Positions 7,172 through 15,001 of a stretch of 16,473 nt of DNA are shown one piece after another (the stretch's first letter is position 1; every line of letters starts with the position of its first letter). This stretch comes from Spirosomataceae bacterium (GTDB lineage Bacteria > Bacteroidota > Bacteroidia > Cytophagales > Spirosomataceae). The notes below the pieces were generated by a model that was not told the DNA's origin, searched no databases, and saw only the letters and a list, made by a program, of their open reading frames with translations. The stretch covers positions 1 to 16,473 of the forward strand of contig JALOLW010000026.1 in assembly GCA_025455795.1 (NCBI GenBank), given 5' to 3'. The translations under genes were made by a program, and so were the position numbers.

Positions 7172-7179
7172 CAAATTTA
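7172..7179 (-). promoter_or_regulatory. Bacteroidota -7 element before small ORF and response regulator
   Basis: TAAATTTG on the minus strand matches TAnnTTTG exactly and lies in the gap after the kinase stop. Transcription would begin near 7165, about 18 bases before the small ORF. The -33 TTG is poorly placed (nearest candidates at 12 or 24 bases), so this is moderate evidence. It would let the regulator be made independently of the kinase. Confidence 0.45.
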
Positions 7180-7188
7180 CGATATTTT

Positions 7189-8232
7189 TTACAATTTTAT
7201 TTCCAACACGATTTCAAAAATAGCGGCCTGCTGCTTGATTTCGAGCTTGTGTAAGTGGGGATAAATCCCCTTCAATCGCTGCTGCACATTGGCGATGCCC
7301 GTACCATTGCCGCGCTTGGCAGTTGTCTGAGGCGCGAGGCTATTTTGAATGTGTAACGTCAAGACAGCGTTTTCTACGACCAATCGCAGGTCTATAAAAC
7401 TCGCCTGCTGTCCACTGATGCCGTACTGAAAGGCGTTTTCAACAAACGGAATCAACAGCAGTGGCGCAATCTGCGCGGGTTGGTCGTCGTACTCGATGTG
7501 GGTGTTTACGCGCAGGTCTTCGCGCTGAGGCAAGCGGGCGCGTTGGAGGGCGAGGTATTTTTCCAAAAACGCGATTTCACTGGCCACAGTTGTCTTTTCT
7601 TTTTGCGCTTCTTGAAGCGTAAAGCGCAGCAAACCAGATAGTTGTTGTACCAAGTCTGTCACACGGTCGTTTTGGACAGCGTCGGCTTCGTTGTAAATCG
7701 TATTGAGGGCATTGAACAAAAAATGCGGATTGAGTTGGGTTTGCAGGGCAGTGAGTTCGGCTTTGGTTTTCTGTTGTTGGAGCAGAAGTCGTTCACGTCT
7801 TATCCTGAAAGTGTCAGCTACGTAGCCAAAACCTACCACCAACCCCACCACGACAATTGCTACGAGCCAGTTTTCATCCACAAAAACAGGGTCATGGCTC
7901 GTACGGATTTGGAGAAGTTCGTACAAAATCCACACCAAGCCCAACAACCAAACGTAGTACCACGTCTGCTTTTCAGGACGTAAAAACCACCACCGAAACG
8001 GCCCGCGAAAATTGAGCCAAGCCCCCAAGAATACCGCACTAATCACGCCCAAAATGCCCACCAAAAAACGCCCCAAATTGCCCAAATCTTGCTCGGTATT
8101 GCCGTATTGCTGGCGCAAACTGTAGTAAAGTGTGTAGCCTAAGTAGCTCAAAAACAGCACAATTGTTATTCCAACCAGAGCGTTTGAAAAGTTGGCAAGT
8201 GGCTTATTCCACTTTTTTGACGAGTTGGGCAT
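7189..8232 (-). CDS. LytS/His_kinase-family membrane sensor kinase
   Basis: A 347-residue sensor kinase. The N-terminal 140 residues contain about four hydrophobic segments (roughly 18-38, 55-73, 93-108, 122-138) with no separate extracytoplasmic sensor domain, followed by a charged coiled helix. The phosphoacceptor motif LNPHFLFNALN places His170. The ATPase part shows PFVENAFQYGI (Glu265, Asn266) and the G box GNGTGI (308-313). This is the usual partner layout for LytTR regulators in Bacteroidota. The start overlaps the preceding DUF2846-like gene by 29 bases in a different frame, indicating co-translation; no other good start codon is near. Signal unknown; with few loop residues, sensing may occur within the membrane or through a partner protein such as the two encoded upstream. 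Confidence 0.93.
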   Translation of the reverse strand: MPNSSKKWNKPLANFSNALVGITIVLFLSYLGYTLYYSLRQQYGNTEQDLGNLGRFLVGILGVISAVFLGAWLNFRGPFRWWFLRPEKQTWYYVWLLGLVWILYELLQIRTSHDPVFVDENWLVAIVVVGLVVGFGYVADTFRIRRERLLLQQQKTKAELTALQTQLNPHFLFNALNTIYNEADAVQNDRVTDLVQQLSGLLRFTLQEAQKEKTTVASEIAFLEKYLALQRARLPQREDLRVNTHIEYDDQPAQIAPLLLIPFVENAFQYGISGQQASFIDLRLVVENAVLTLHIQNSLAPQTTAKRGNGTGIANVQQRLKGIYPHLHKLEIKQQAAIFEIVLEIKL

Positions 8233-8596
8233 TTTGGCTTAGTTTTGTGAGTTCGGGCAGTGCCTTGTTGGGGGCGATACGTTTGAGGTACAAAGTATTG
8301 GAAAAATAATCGTAGTCCACTACGCCCTTCAAATAAATCGTTTCGTTGGCTTTGACCGTAATCGTATAAGTCTGTTTGTCAGTGATATACCCGCCTGAAG
8401 TTTCGATGATGGCTTTGCCTACGGGTACTTCCACGACGATCAACTCGTTATTGGAAAATGACTTAGACACCAGCACTTTGTTGATTTTGACCACAAAACC
8501 TTCGTCGAAATAGTCACGGCGGCGGTAGATGGTGAGGGTACCATATTCAACGGGTGGTTCGAGGCCGAAGAATAGCAAAAATAGTAACGTTCTCAT
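8204..8596 (-). CDS. Small exported protein, DUF2846-like
   Basis: A 130-residue protein with a short hydrophobic N-terminus (about 1-11) and no clear cleavage site. The body reads as a beta-sandwich: GTLTIYRRRDYF, then a 'V-x-I-N' strand, ELIVVEVPVGKAIIET with the VP-x-GK turn, and a later strand ANETIYLKGV. The order 'IYR ... VP.GK ... IYLK' resembles DUF2846 proteins, small envelope proteins with no established function. It starts 6 bases after the stop of the upstream gene and its 3' end overlaps the kinase start by 29 bases, so all three are very likely one operon. A role as an accessory to the kinase is possible but inferred only from position. Confidence 0.7.
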   Translation of the reverse strand: MRTLLFLLFFGLEPPVEYGTLTIYRRRDYFDEGFVVKINKVLVSKSFSNNELIVVEVPVGKAIIETSGGYITDKQTYTITVKANETIYLKGVVDYDYFSNTLYLKRIAPNKALPELTKLSQNAQLVKKVE

Positions 8597-8602
8597 GTCT
8601 GT

Positions 8603-9337
8603 TTATCTTAATCGGCCTCTGGTGGAAAACGTGACGCATACCGCCGCAAATAATTGCAAAATGCGGTCTGTAGGCGCATTTTGTAGGTTAAAATTTTCCA
8701 TTTTCCACGCTCGTTGGTTCAACCCACGCCTCACGCCCAACAAATAAGAAGCCCCAAACATATTGGCGCGTTTGGGCCGGTAGGTATTTTCAAGACTCAA
8801 CTCAACAAAAAGATTGTTGTGCTTCAATGTGGGGGGAAAACCTGTGATGGGCGTGGTGAGTACAGTGTTCATGGAAATAGTAGCGTTGGGCTGTGAACGT
8901 TGCTTCGCTTTTAGGTTTGATTCTACCATGCCTACTGCGACATTGACCAACCACCGGCGATTTCGGTTTTGACTTGCCACATATCCCCCCGTAAAACCAC
9001 CCATGATAGTAGAGTAGGACGAGACAATACTTGATGAGGAACTCTCTGCGAATGAAACTTGACCTTCTAAAAAATACCCTACTTTGAAGCGATTGAAATA
9101 AAAACCATATTGTGCCGTGATGCCCTGATTAAAAAGAACTCTTCTATTGTCTCCAATCAAGGCAATCTGCCGCTGCATATTGGGCAGGTGGGTGAGGTTA
9201 TGATGAGTACCAATGCTGCCATAATCAAGTCGTTTGAAGTTAGGAACTTCGGGTACAGCACTGCTGTCTTTGTCCAAGTCAATTTGGGCGTGGGCCACGG
9301 TAGCCCAAAAAAGGAGAAGCGATAAGATGCGTGTCAT
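8603..9337 (-). CDS. Secreted or outer-membrane protein of unknown function
   Basis: A 244-residue protein when started at the ATG at 9335-9337. That start gives a clean signal peptide (hydrophobic core LSLLLFWATV, cleavage after AHA at residue 17). An upstream ATG at 9415 in the same frame would put 26 unrelated residues in front of the signal and is rejected. The mature part has alternating hydrophobic/aromatic strands (YGFYFNRFKVGYFLEGQVSF and similar), many Asn/Ser/Gly turns, and repeated G-G-x-x-G-G segments, which suggests a small beta-barrel, but the C-terminus lacks the usual terminal aromatic residue. I do not recognise a family. It leads the cassette with the DUF2846-like protein and the kinase (6-base gap) and could be an envelope target or input of that system. 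Confidence 0.75.
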   Translation of the reverse strand: MTRILSLLLFWATVAHAQIDLDKDSSAVPEVPNFKRLDYGSIGTHHNLTHLPNMQRQIALIGDNRRVLFNQGITAQYGFYFNRFKVGYFLEGQVSFAESSSSSIVSSYSTIMGGFTGGYVASQNRNRRWLVNVAVGMVESNLKAKQRSQPNATISMNTVLTTPITGFPPTLKHNNLFVELSLENTYRPKRANMFGASYLLGVRRGLNQRAWKMENFNLQNAPTDRILQLFAAVCVTFSTRGRLR

Positions 9338-9447
9338 CGGTTTGTGTTGTTTGGAAGAACAGTACAAACCAACGTTAAACCTGTATTTTGTCAAAAAAAC
9401 TGTGGGCAAAACCACGAAATTTGTGATGAAATAGCCGAAGTTTGCTC

Positions 9448-9915
9448 TTAGACCAAACGCTTCGCCATTTTGTAGTTGTCTATCATGACTCCTTTTCTGA
9501 CCACCGTTTGTGGCGTGATTAGCGCAAAACCTACTTTTTCAAAAAAAGCCTTGGCGGTTTTACTCACATCGGAAGTGAGTACGGGAATCTCAAGTGTACG
9601 GGCGTGCGCCTCGATAGCGTGGTAGAGTTGAGTAGCAATACCTTTGCTTTGATGGTTTTTATGAACGTACAGCATATCCACATAATGCCCCTCTGCCAAC
9701 GAACAAAACCCGACAATGAGGCCATCATCCTCGGCCACGAGCAGATACTGTTCTTTCACAATACTTTCCCAGCGGGCTGTATTTTCAACGCTTGATGCCC
9801 ATACAGTCGTTTGTGCTTCGTCGTAGTCGGCTCGGCAGACGGTCGTGACAGTGCCTTCAAAAAGGCGTTGCAGGTCACTCAAATCATTGAGATTTCCGTG
9901 GCGAATCGTGAGCAT
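9448..9915 (-). CDS. GNAT-family N-acetyltransferase
   Basis: A 155-residue GNAT enzyme, transferring an acetyl group from acetyl-CoA to an amine. It opens with ITIR-like strand (LTIRHGN), and has the acetyl-CoA pyrophosphate loop at QSKGIA (89-94) after MLYVHKNH, then a typical final unit AKAFFEKVGF (121-130). The arrangement with DMLYV and FFEKVGF resembles E. coli YafP-type acetyltransferases. Substrate unknown. It begins 29 bases after the thrA stop and is probably co-transcribed with it, though that position gives no strong hint to its substrate. Confidence 0.88.
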   Translation of the reverse strand: MLTIRHGNLNDLSDLQRLFEGTVTTVCRADYDEAQTTVWASSVENTARWESIVKEQYLLVAEDDGLIVGFCSLAEGHYVDMLYVHKNHQSKGIATQLYHAIEAHARTLEIPVLTSDVSKTAKAFFEKVGFALITPQTVVRKGVMIDNYKMAKRLV

Positions 9916-9917
9916 GA

Positions 9918-9952
9918 TGGCATAAATTCGGTTGCAAACAAAGTCTATGCCA
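9918..9952. repeat. Short inverted repeat at thrA end
   Basis: TGGCATA (9918-9924) and TATGCCA (9946-9952) form a 7-bp stem with a 21-base loop. The outer arm includes the last thrA codons. There is no T-run, so it is more likely a weak mRNA hairpin in the thrA-GNAT junction than a terminator. Confidence 0.3.
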
Positions 9953-12407
9953 AGTAGCTACTGATGCTCATCATGTCGGCAAATACGCCCGAGGCGGTCA
10001 CCTCTGCCCCTGCGCCCGGGCCTTTGATGACGAGTGGGCGCGTGTTGTAGCGTTCGGTCGTAAAAGACACGATGTTGTCGGCCCCCGAGAGTGCGTAAAA
10101 CGGATGCTCGCCCGTGACGGTTTGAAGTGAGAGAACAACTTTGCCGTTTTCGAGGCTGGCGATGTAGCGCAATACGCCGCCCTGTGCCGTGGCGGTGTCA
10201 ATCAGTTGGGCAAAATAAGCATCTGAGTTTTCTAATTCTTCAAAAAATGCCTCTACCGACGGTGCTTCCAAGCAGTTTTTGGGCAAAATCGGGTCAATCA
10301 CCACGTCGGAAGGTTCGAGTGGTACGCCCGTCTCACGCGCCAAAATCAGGATTTTGCGGGCTACATCCAAGCCACTGAGGTCGTCGCGTGGGTCGGGTTC
10401 GGTGTAGCCTTTGGCTTTGGCCTCGCGCACGATGTCGGCAAATTTTGTTCCTGGTTTGAAATTGTTGAAAATAAACGACAACGTTCCCGACAAAATCGCT
10501 TCAATTTTCAAGAACGTATCGCCACTTGCCATCAGTCCTTGCATAGTACCAATGATAGGCAAGCCCGCGCCGACGTTGGTTTCGTACAAAAACTTCACAC
10601 CTTTCCGCACGGCGGTTTGTTGGAGGCGGCGGTACTCGGCGTAGCTGCCTGAGTTGGCCACTTTGTTGGGAGTCACTATCGAAACACTCGCGTCGAGCAG
10701 GGGCTGGTAGTATTGGATGATGTCTTTGTCGGAGGTGCAATCAATGAACACGCTGTTGGGCAAGTTGAACTCGCTGATGCGTTTGATATAGGCTTCAATG
10801 CTCGTCGTTTTGCCTTCTTCTTTGAGGCGGTTTTGCCAATCGTTCAAATCAATTCCTGCGGGGTCGAGGAGCATTTTTTTGGTACGTGCCAAGCCACATA
10901 CGTTGATCTTAATAAGTTTTTCTTTGCGTAAATAGTCGCTTTGGGCGGCTAATTGCTTCAAAAACGCCCCACCAATCAGGCCTGTACCGACCAAAAACAA
11001 GTTGAGCGAGCGCACTTCCGACTGGAAAAACACGCCGTGGATGGCATTGAGGGCTTTGGAAAGGTCGTTTTTCTGAATCACCACCGAGATATTCAACTCC
11101 GACGAGCCTTGGGCGGTGGCCACCACGTTAATACCGTTTTTGCCCAATGCCGTAAACAACTTACCCGATACGCCCGTGCTGCGGCGCATGCCCTCGCCCA
11201 CGATGGCGATGATGGAAAGATTTCGTTGGATTTGGATGCCGTCGCGGTCTATGTCACCCGCGTTGATTTCGGGGGCAAAGGTCTGTTCCAACACCTCTTT
11301 GGCGCGGTCGGCGTTTTTGGGATCAATGGCAAAACATATCGAATGTTCGGACGAGGCTTGTGAAATCAGAATGACGCTGATTTTGTGCCGCGACAAAGCC
11401 GAAAAAAGCCGCGCCGAAACCCCCGCCACGCCTATCAAACCGCTGCCTTGTACGTTCATGAGCGCGATGTCGTCTATCGAACTGATGCCCGTGATGGCGT
11501 AGGGGGTTTGGTCGGAAGTAGTATGAACGGTCGTTCCCTGAGAGGCGACATTGAACGTATTGAGGACTTTGATGGGGATATTTTTGACGAAAGCGGGCTG
11601 CAAACTCGGCGGATAAATCACTTTGGCCCCGAAGTGGCTGAGTTCCATCGCTTCGGGATAAGTGATGGTCGGAATGGTAAAGGCCGTCGAAACTTTGCGC
11701 GGGTCGGCGGTCATCATACCGTCCACATCGGTCCAAATTTCAATCACGTCTGCGTCCAAGGCCGCGCCAAAAATCGAACCTGTGAAGTCAGACCCGCCGC
11801 GTCCGAGGGTAGTAGTGATGCCATCGGTAGTGGCCCCGATAAAGCCCGTGATGCACTGTAAAGCGTCGGTTTGGGCAAAATGAGCGCGGATTTGGGCGTT
11901 GGTTACGTCAAAATCCACCTCGGCGTAGCCAAAGTGGTCGTTGGTGCGAACGAGGGCGCGGGCGTCGCAAAACTCCGCCTGTACAGCCTGCGCTTTGAGG
12001 GCTTCGGTGATGAGCGTGGTAGAGAGTCTTTCGCCAAAACTCATCAGCAAATCCAAGGTACGGGGCGAAAGTTCTCGTATCAAGAAAATACCGCGCAGCA
12101 AGTCTTCGAGTTCATTGACCAAGCCTTTGATTTTGGCAATGGCACTCGACTGATTTTTGACATCAATCAGCCCGCGCACGGCGGCAAAGTGGCGTTCTTC
12201 GACGGCTTTGCAGAGATTGAGGTAATCGGTGTTGCCCGTGGCGGCCATACGGCCTATTTCGATGAGTTTGTTGGTCACACCGCCCATCGCTGAGTACACC
12301 ACAGCGATTTTTTCGCCTTCGGCGATATTGGTTTTGAGAATCTGAATGACTTGTTGGATGCTTTCGACAGTGCCGCAAGAAGTGCCGCCAAATTTGAGAA
12401 CTTTCAT
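9945..12407 (-). CDS. thrA: Bifunctional aspartokinase / homoserine dehydrogenase
   Basis: Catalyses the first and third steps from aspartate to homoserine, the branch leading to threonine and methionine. At 820 residues it equals the E. coli ThrA length. The aspartokinase domain (about 1-295) starts with KFGGTS (5-10) and has LGRGGSDFT (201-209). Two ACT-type segments follow (about 310-465; EGMRRSTGVSGKLF is typical), which in this family bind threonine for feedback inhibition. The homoserine dehydrogenase part has the NAD(P)-binding GTGLIG (474-479), TPNK (579-582), GAGLPIIGT, and DPRDDLSGLDVARK (672-685) with catalytic acid and lysine. A TAnnTTTG box lies about 80 bases upstream. thrB and thrC, its usual partners, are not downstream; a GNAT gene is. 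Confidence 0.97.
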   Translation of the reverse strand: MKVLKFGGTSCGTVESIQQVIQILKTNIAEGEKIAVVYSAMGGVTNKLIEIGRMAATGNTDYLNLCKAVEERHFAAVRGLIDVKNQSSAIAKIKGLVNELEDLLRGIFLIRELSPRTLDLLMSFGERLSTTLITEALKAQAVQAEFCDARALVRTNDHFGYAEVDFDVTNAQIRAHFAQTDALQCITGFIGATTDGITTTLGRGGSDFTGSIFGAALDADVIEIWTDVDGMMTADPRKVSTAFTIPTITYPEAMELSHFGAKVIYPPSLQPAFVKNIPIKVLNTFNVASQGTTVHTTSDQTPYAITGISSIDDIALMNVQGSGLIGVAGVSARLFSALSRHKISVILISQASSEHSICFAIDPKNADRAKEVLEQTFAPEINAGDIDRDGIQIQRNLSIIAIVGEGMRRSTGVSGKLFTALGKNGINVVATAQGSSELNISVVIQKNDLSKALNAIHGVFFQSEVRSLNLFLVGTGLIGGAFLKQLAAQSDYLRKEKLIKINVCGLARTKKMLLDPAGIDLNDWQNRLKEEGKTTSIEAYIKRISEFNLPNSVFIDCTSDKDIIQYYQPLLDASVSIVTPNKVANSGSYAEYRRLQQTAVRKGVKFLYETNVGAGLPIIGTMQGLMASGDTFLKIEAILSGTLSFIFNNFKPGTKFADIVREAKAKGYTEPDPRDDLSGLDVARKILILARETGVPLEPSDVVIDPILPKNCLEAPSVEAFFEELENSDAYFAQLIDTATAQGGVLRYIASLENGKVVLSLQTVTGEHPFYALSGADNIVSFTTERYNTRPLVIKGPGAGAEVTASGVFADMMSISSYLA

Positions 12408-12487
12408 CTATAAGTAGTTATTAGTTATAGGTTATTCGTGAAGCACTGAATTATGAGTGAATCTACGAATGAATAGAGGTTTTACCG

Positions 12488-12495
12488 CAAATATA
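12488..12495 (-). promoter_or_regulatory. Bacteroidota -7 element for thrA
   Basis: TATATTTG on the minus strand matches TAnnTTTG, just after the folA stop. Transcription would start near 12481 with a leader of about 74 bases. The possible -33 TTG (plus 12519-12521, gap 23) lies in the folA 3' end. The leader carries an AATAAC tract and a weak 6-bp inverted repeat (ATTCGT/ACGAAT), but no Thr-rich leader peptide was seen. Confidence 0.5.
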
Positions 12496-12498
12496 GTG

Positions 12499-13005
12499 CT
12501 AAACTCGCTCCAATTCGACAAAATCGAAGGCAACGGCGTGTTTTTCGTCGGTAGGGTGGGGGATGCGGCTGGTTTCGCGCCATTGGTGCGGGTCGGGAAT
12601 GGCGAAAAAAGCGTCACCGTCAAAATCAGCCTTGACTTCGGTGAGGTAAATCTTGTGCGCCAACGGCAACGCCAACCGATAAATCTCCGCCCCGCCTATC
12701 ACAAACGCCTCATCAGTACCCGTTTGGCGGGCAATTTCGAGGGCATTTTCCAATGAATTGACGTACCGTAGGGACAGGGCATGCCCTGTCCCTACGGTTT
12801 GGATATTGTTACGCGAAATCACAATAGACGTGCGATTGGGCAGGGGTTTACCGATGGATTCAAACGTTTTGCGGCCCATGATGATAGGATGCCCTGTGGT
12901 AAGGCGTTTGAATTGTTTCAAGTCGTTGGGTAAATGCCAAATCAACTGATTGCCGCGGCCTATGACACCATTTTGCGCGGTGGCTACGATGAGAGAAATT
13001 TTCAT
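12499..13005 (-). CDS. folA: Dihydrofolate reductase carrying an in-frame palindrome
   Basis: Reduces dihydrofolate to tetrahydrofolate with NADPH. The 168-residue protein has the family hallmarks: SLIVATAQNGVIG, LIWHLPNDLK with catalytic Asp28, GRKTFES (44-50), the NADPH-binding FVIGGAEIY (101-109), and GDAFF. Between VISRN and SLENALE, where other Bacteroidota enzymes usually have about 12 residues in an exposed turn, this one has about 17, and residues 70-80 (TVGTGHALSLR) are encoded exactly by a perfect 34-bp palindrome. The frame is intact, so the enzyme is probably active with an altered surface loop. It sits 73 bases after the dehydrogenase-cytochrome gene on the same strand. The expected loop length is from memory. 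Confidence 0.96.
   Translation of the reverse strand: MKISLIVATAQNGVIGRGNQLIWHLPNDLKQFKRLTTGHPIIMGRKTFESIGKPLPNRTSIVISRNNIQTVGTGHALSLRYVNSLENALEIARQTGTDEAFVIGGAEIYRLALPLAHKIYLTEVKADFDGDAFFAIPDPHQWRETSRIPHPTDEKHAVAFDFVELERV
12765..12798. repeat. Perfect 34-bp palindrome inside folA
   Basis: Arms ACCGTAGGGACAGGGCA (12765-12781) and TGCCCTGTCCCTACGGT (12782-12798) are exact reverse complements with no loop. It begins at the first base of codon 70 of folA and covers 11 full codons plus one base. The form GTAGGG...CCCTAC resembles palindromes I recall as dispersed repeats in other bacterial genomes; that likeness is not verified here. Confidence 0.85.
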
Positions 13006-13023
13006 TTTTTGGGTGTAAAATGC

Positions 13024-13063
13024 TCGTTATCAATCATTTATTGGTAGAAAAAATGGATAACGA
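13024..13063. repeat. Inverted repeat between dehydrogenase and folA
   Basis: TCGTTATC (13024-13031) and GATAACGA (13056-13063) form an 8-bp stem with a 24-base A/T-rich loop, filling most of the 73-base gap. It may be a weak terminator or processing site; there is no T-run close to the arm. Confidence 0.35.
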
Positions 13064-13078
13064 ATAACGATCAACAAA

Positions 13079-15001
13079 TTAGGGTTTAGGGGCAGATTTT
13101 GTGGCGAGTGAGTTAATCCAAGCGGCGATTTTGAGCGCGTCGGCGCGGGGAACTTGCGGCATAGGGGCCATGGGCGTGGCGTAATCAGGCCAATTTTGCG
13201 GTTGCGGATTATAAATCAAGTCCACGATTTTTTCGTTGGAATACTTGCGCTTTGCTACCTCGGTGTAAGCAGGTCCTACCTGACGCTTGTTGGTGGCGTG
13301 GCAAGCCAGACAAGTATGCTTGGTCAAAAGCGGCTTGATTTCGTCGTAAGTGGGTGCTTTGACAGCGGCGGTTGCTTTGGCAGGTGCTTTGGGTTCGGCG
13401 GTTTTGGTCGCGGTTTTGGGCGTTGATTTGGTGCTTACTTCGGTGAGTTTGAGTTTTTCTCCTTCGGGGATATTGTTGAGCGTATAGTAAGCCGTAGGAT
13501 GTACCAACGACCAGTATCGCCCCGCCGAACGCAGCCCTTCGAGTTTGATTTCATGCACGTAAGATTCGCGCAGATTATCCACTACCACGCGGGCTTTGAG
13601 GCCGTCTTCCGATACTTTTACACCTTTTACGGCGCATTTGGCTTCATTAACCGTGGGACTGCCATAGACAGGGTGGTACTTGTACGTAAAGCTACGCACC
13701 GCGTAAGAGGCGAGATTTTGGGCTGATTTTTGGTCAACGGGCATGGTGAACTCTACCTCAAAGCCATCGGGCATGGCCCGAACTGCCTTCATTTCAAAGG
13801 GCGTTTTGCCCGTCCATACCAGTCGTTGCAAGCCTTGATTGGCATCGCCCGCGCTGCCCCAGCCACGGTTGGTTTCGCCGATGTAAAGCGAGCCGCCGTC
13901 GTTGGCCCAAGCCATACGTAGCACACCCGATTGGAAACCCGCCCGAAAATCAAAAGCCGCCCCTTGGTATTCGCCTTTTACTTTTTCTAAAAATACGCGC
14001 ACGATTTTGCTTTGGCCTTGGTCGCCCACAAAAAGCTGCCCACTGAACGGCCCAAACTTACCGTCGGTTTGGTCGGGAACGATTTCGGCGTTGGAAATCC
14101 CCAAAATTCCGTGCGGAAGCCATACGGCGGGCAGTTGGGTTTCGGGATGCTTTTTCTTCATATCGGCCAAGGTCATAAACTGTTCATTCACAACGTTTTC
14201 GGGCTTAATAGCGCGACCATCTGCGCTGCGAGTTTTGCGCGGGTCTATGGTGGCATACACTTGACTTTGGGTGAGTTTGAGGGGTGAATTGGGTAATTTT
14301 TCGGCCCACTTCAACCCCGCAGGATGCCCCATGAACGCGCCTTTTTTGGCGTGCCAGATGCCGCCCGAACCAATCCAATCGCCTTGATTGTCGTCGTAAA
14401 ACAACTCGCCATCGAGCATACCCAAGCCGCAAGGCGAGCGCACCCCCGTGGCCCAGGGTTCGATTTGTCCGTCGGGTTTGACTTTGTAAATCCACCCTCG
14501 CAGCGGCACGCGGCTTTCGCCCGCCCACCATTCTTCGTCGCCAAAGGCCACGTTGCCGCTCACAAAATACGAGCCGTCGGGGGCGATTTTGGGGCCGTAA
14601 CTGTACTCGTGATAGTGCGCCGAAAGCGGCCAAGCCGAGATAGTTTCGTAGCTATCGGCGGTACCGTCGTGGTCGCGGTCGGTGAGTTTGGTAAGCTCGC
14701 CGCGTTGGGCGCAGAGAAGCGAACCATTTTGATAGGCCAAGCCCAGCACCTCGTGCATCCCCGACGCAAACTTGCGAAAATAAGGCTTGGGGCCGTTGGG
14801 GTTTTCGAGCATCCACACGTCACCACGGCGGGTTGCTACGGCGAGCCGCCCGTCGGGGAGCGTAGCCAAGCCACCCACTTCGAGCAGAATCCCCTCTGGC
14901 ACGGGCGGTGTGACGATTTTGTAAAAATCTGCTTCGGTGGGCGATTCTTGGGCAAACAACGAAAGCGTTGCGAAACAAAATAGATAGGCGATTTTTTTCA
15001 T
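13079..15001 (-). CDS. Secreted beta-propeller dehydrogenase-like protein fused to c-type cytochrome
   Basis: 640 residues from the ATG at 14999-15001; a GTG two codons upstream is less likely. A signal peptide (MKKIAYLFCFATLSLFAQ) sends it to the periplasm. Residues about 20-395 look like a six-bladed propeller of the PQQ-dependent sugar dehydrogenase/L-sorbosone dehydrogenase type, with repeated 'L-P-D-G', 'APDG' and 'F-V-G-D-Q-G' turns. Residues about 400-510 form a beta-sandwich (GFEVEFTMPVD). An Ala/Lys/Pro/Thr-rich linker (about 523-550) leads to a monohaem cytochrome c with CLACH (Cys564, Cys567, His568) and candidate axial Met611 or Met614. Substrate electrons would pass straight to the fused haem. 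The substrate and even use of PQQ are unproven. folA follows 73 bases downstream. Confidence 0.85.
   Translation of the reverse strand: MKKIAYLFCFATLSLFAQESPTEADFYKIVTPPVPEGILLEVGGLATLPDGRLAVATRRGDVWMLENPNGPKPYFRKFASGMHEVLGLAYQNGSLLCAQRGELTKLTDRDHDGTADSYETISAWPLSAHYHEYSYGPKIAPDGSYFVSGNVAFGDEEWWAGESRVPLRGWIYKVKPDGQIEPWATGVRSPCGLGMLDGELFYDDNQGDWIGSGGIWHAKKGAFMGHPAGLKWAEKLPNSPLKLTQSQVYATIDPRKTRSADGRAIKPENVVNEQFMTLADMKKKHPETQLPAVWLPHGILGISNAEIVPDQTDGKFGPFSGQLFVGDQGQSKIVRVFLEKVKGEYQGAAFDFRAGFQSGVLRMAWANDGGSLYIGETNRGWGSAGDANQGLQRLVWTGKTPFEMKAVRAMPDGFEVEFTMPVDQKSAQNLASYAVRSFTYKYHPVYGSPTVNEAKCAVKGVKVSEDGLKARVVVDNLRESYVHEIKLEGLRSAGRYWSLVHPTAYYTLNNIPEGEKLKLTEVSTKSTPKTATKTAEPKAPAKATAAVKAPTYDEIKPLLTKHTCLACHATNKRQVGPAYTEVAKRKYSNEKIVDLIYNPQPQNWPDYATPMAPMPQVPRADALKIAAWINSLATKSAPKP

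Noticed and set aside
9338..9415. N-terminal extension of the 244-residue exported protein from ATG 9415
   Set aside because: It would bury the signal peptide behind 26 polar residues; the start at 9337 gives a proper signal peptide.
9918..9943. Sigma-54-like TGGCAT...TTGCA
   Set aside because: Spacing between halves is 8 rather than 5 bases, orientation points away from the downstream genes, and the second base set is imperfect.
12408..12498. Threonine attenuator or leader peptide before thrA
   Set aside because: No Thr/Ile-rich short ORF and no strong terminator-antiterminator pair in the leader.
14324..14983. 219-codon open frame on the + strand opposite the dehydrogenase gene
   Set aside because: Antisense to a clearly coding, signal-peptide-bearing protein; composition reads as a mirror of its codons, with no recognisable domain.
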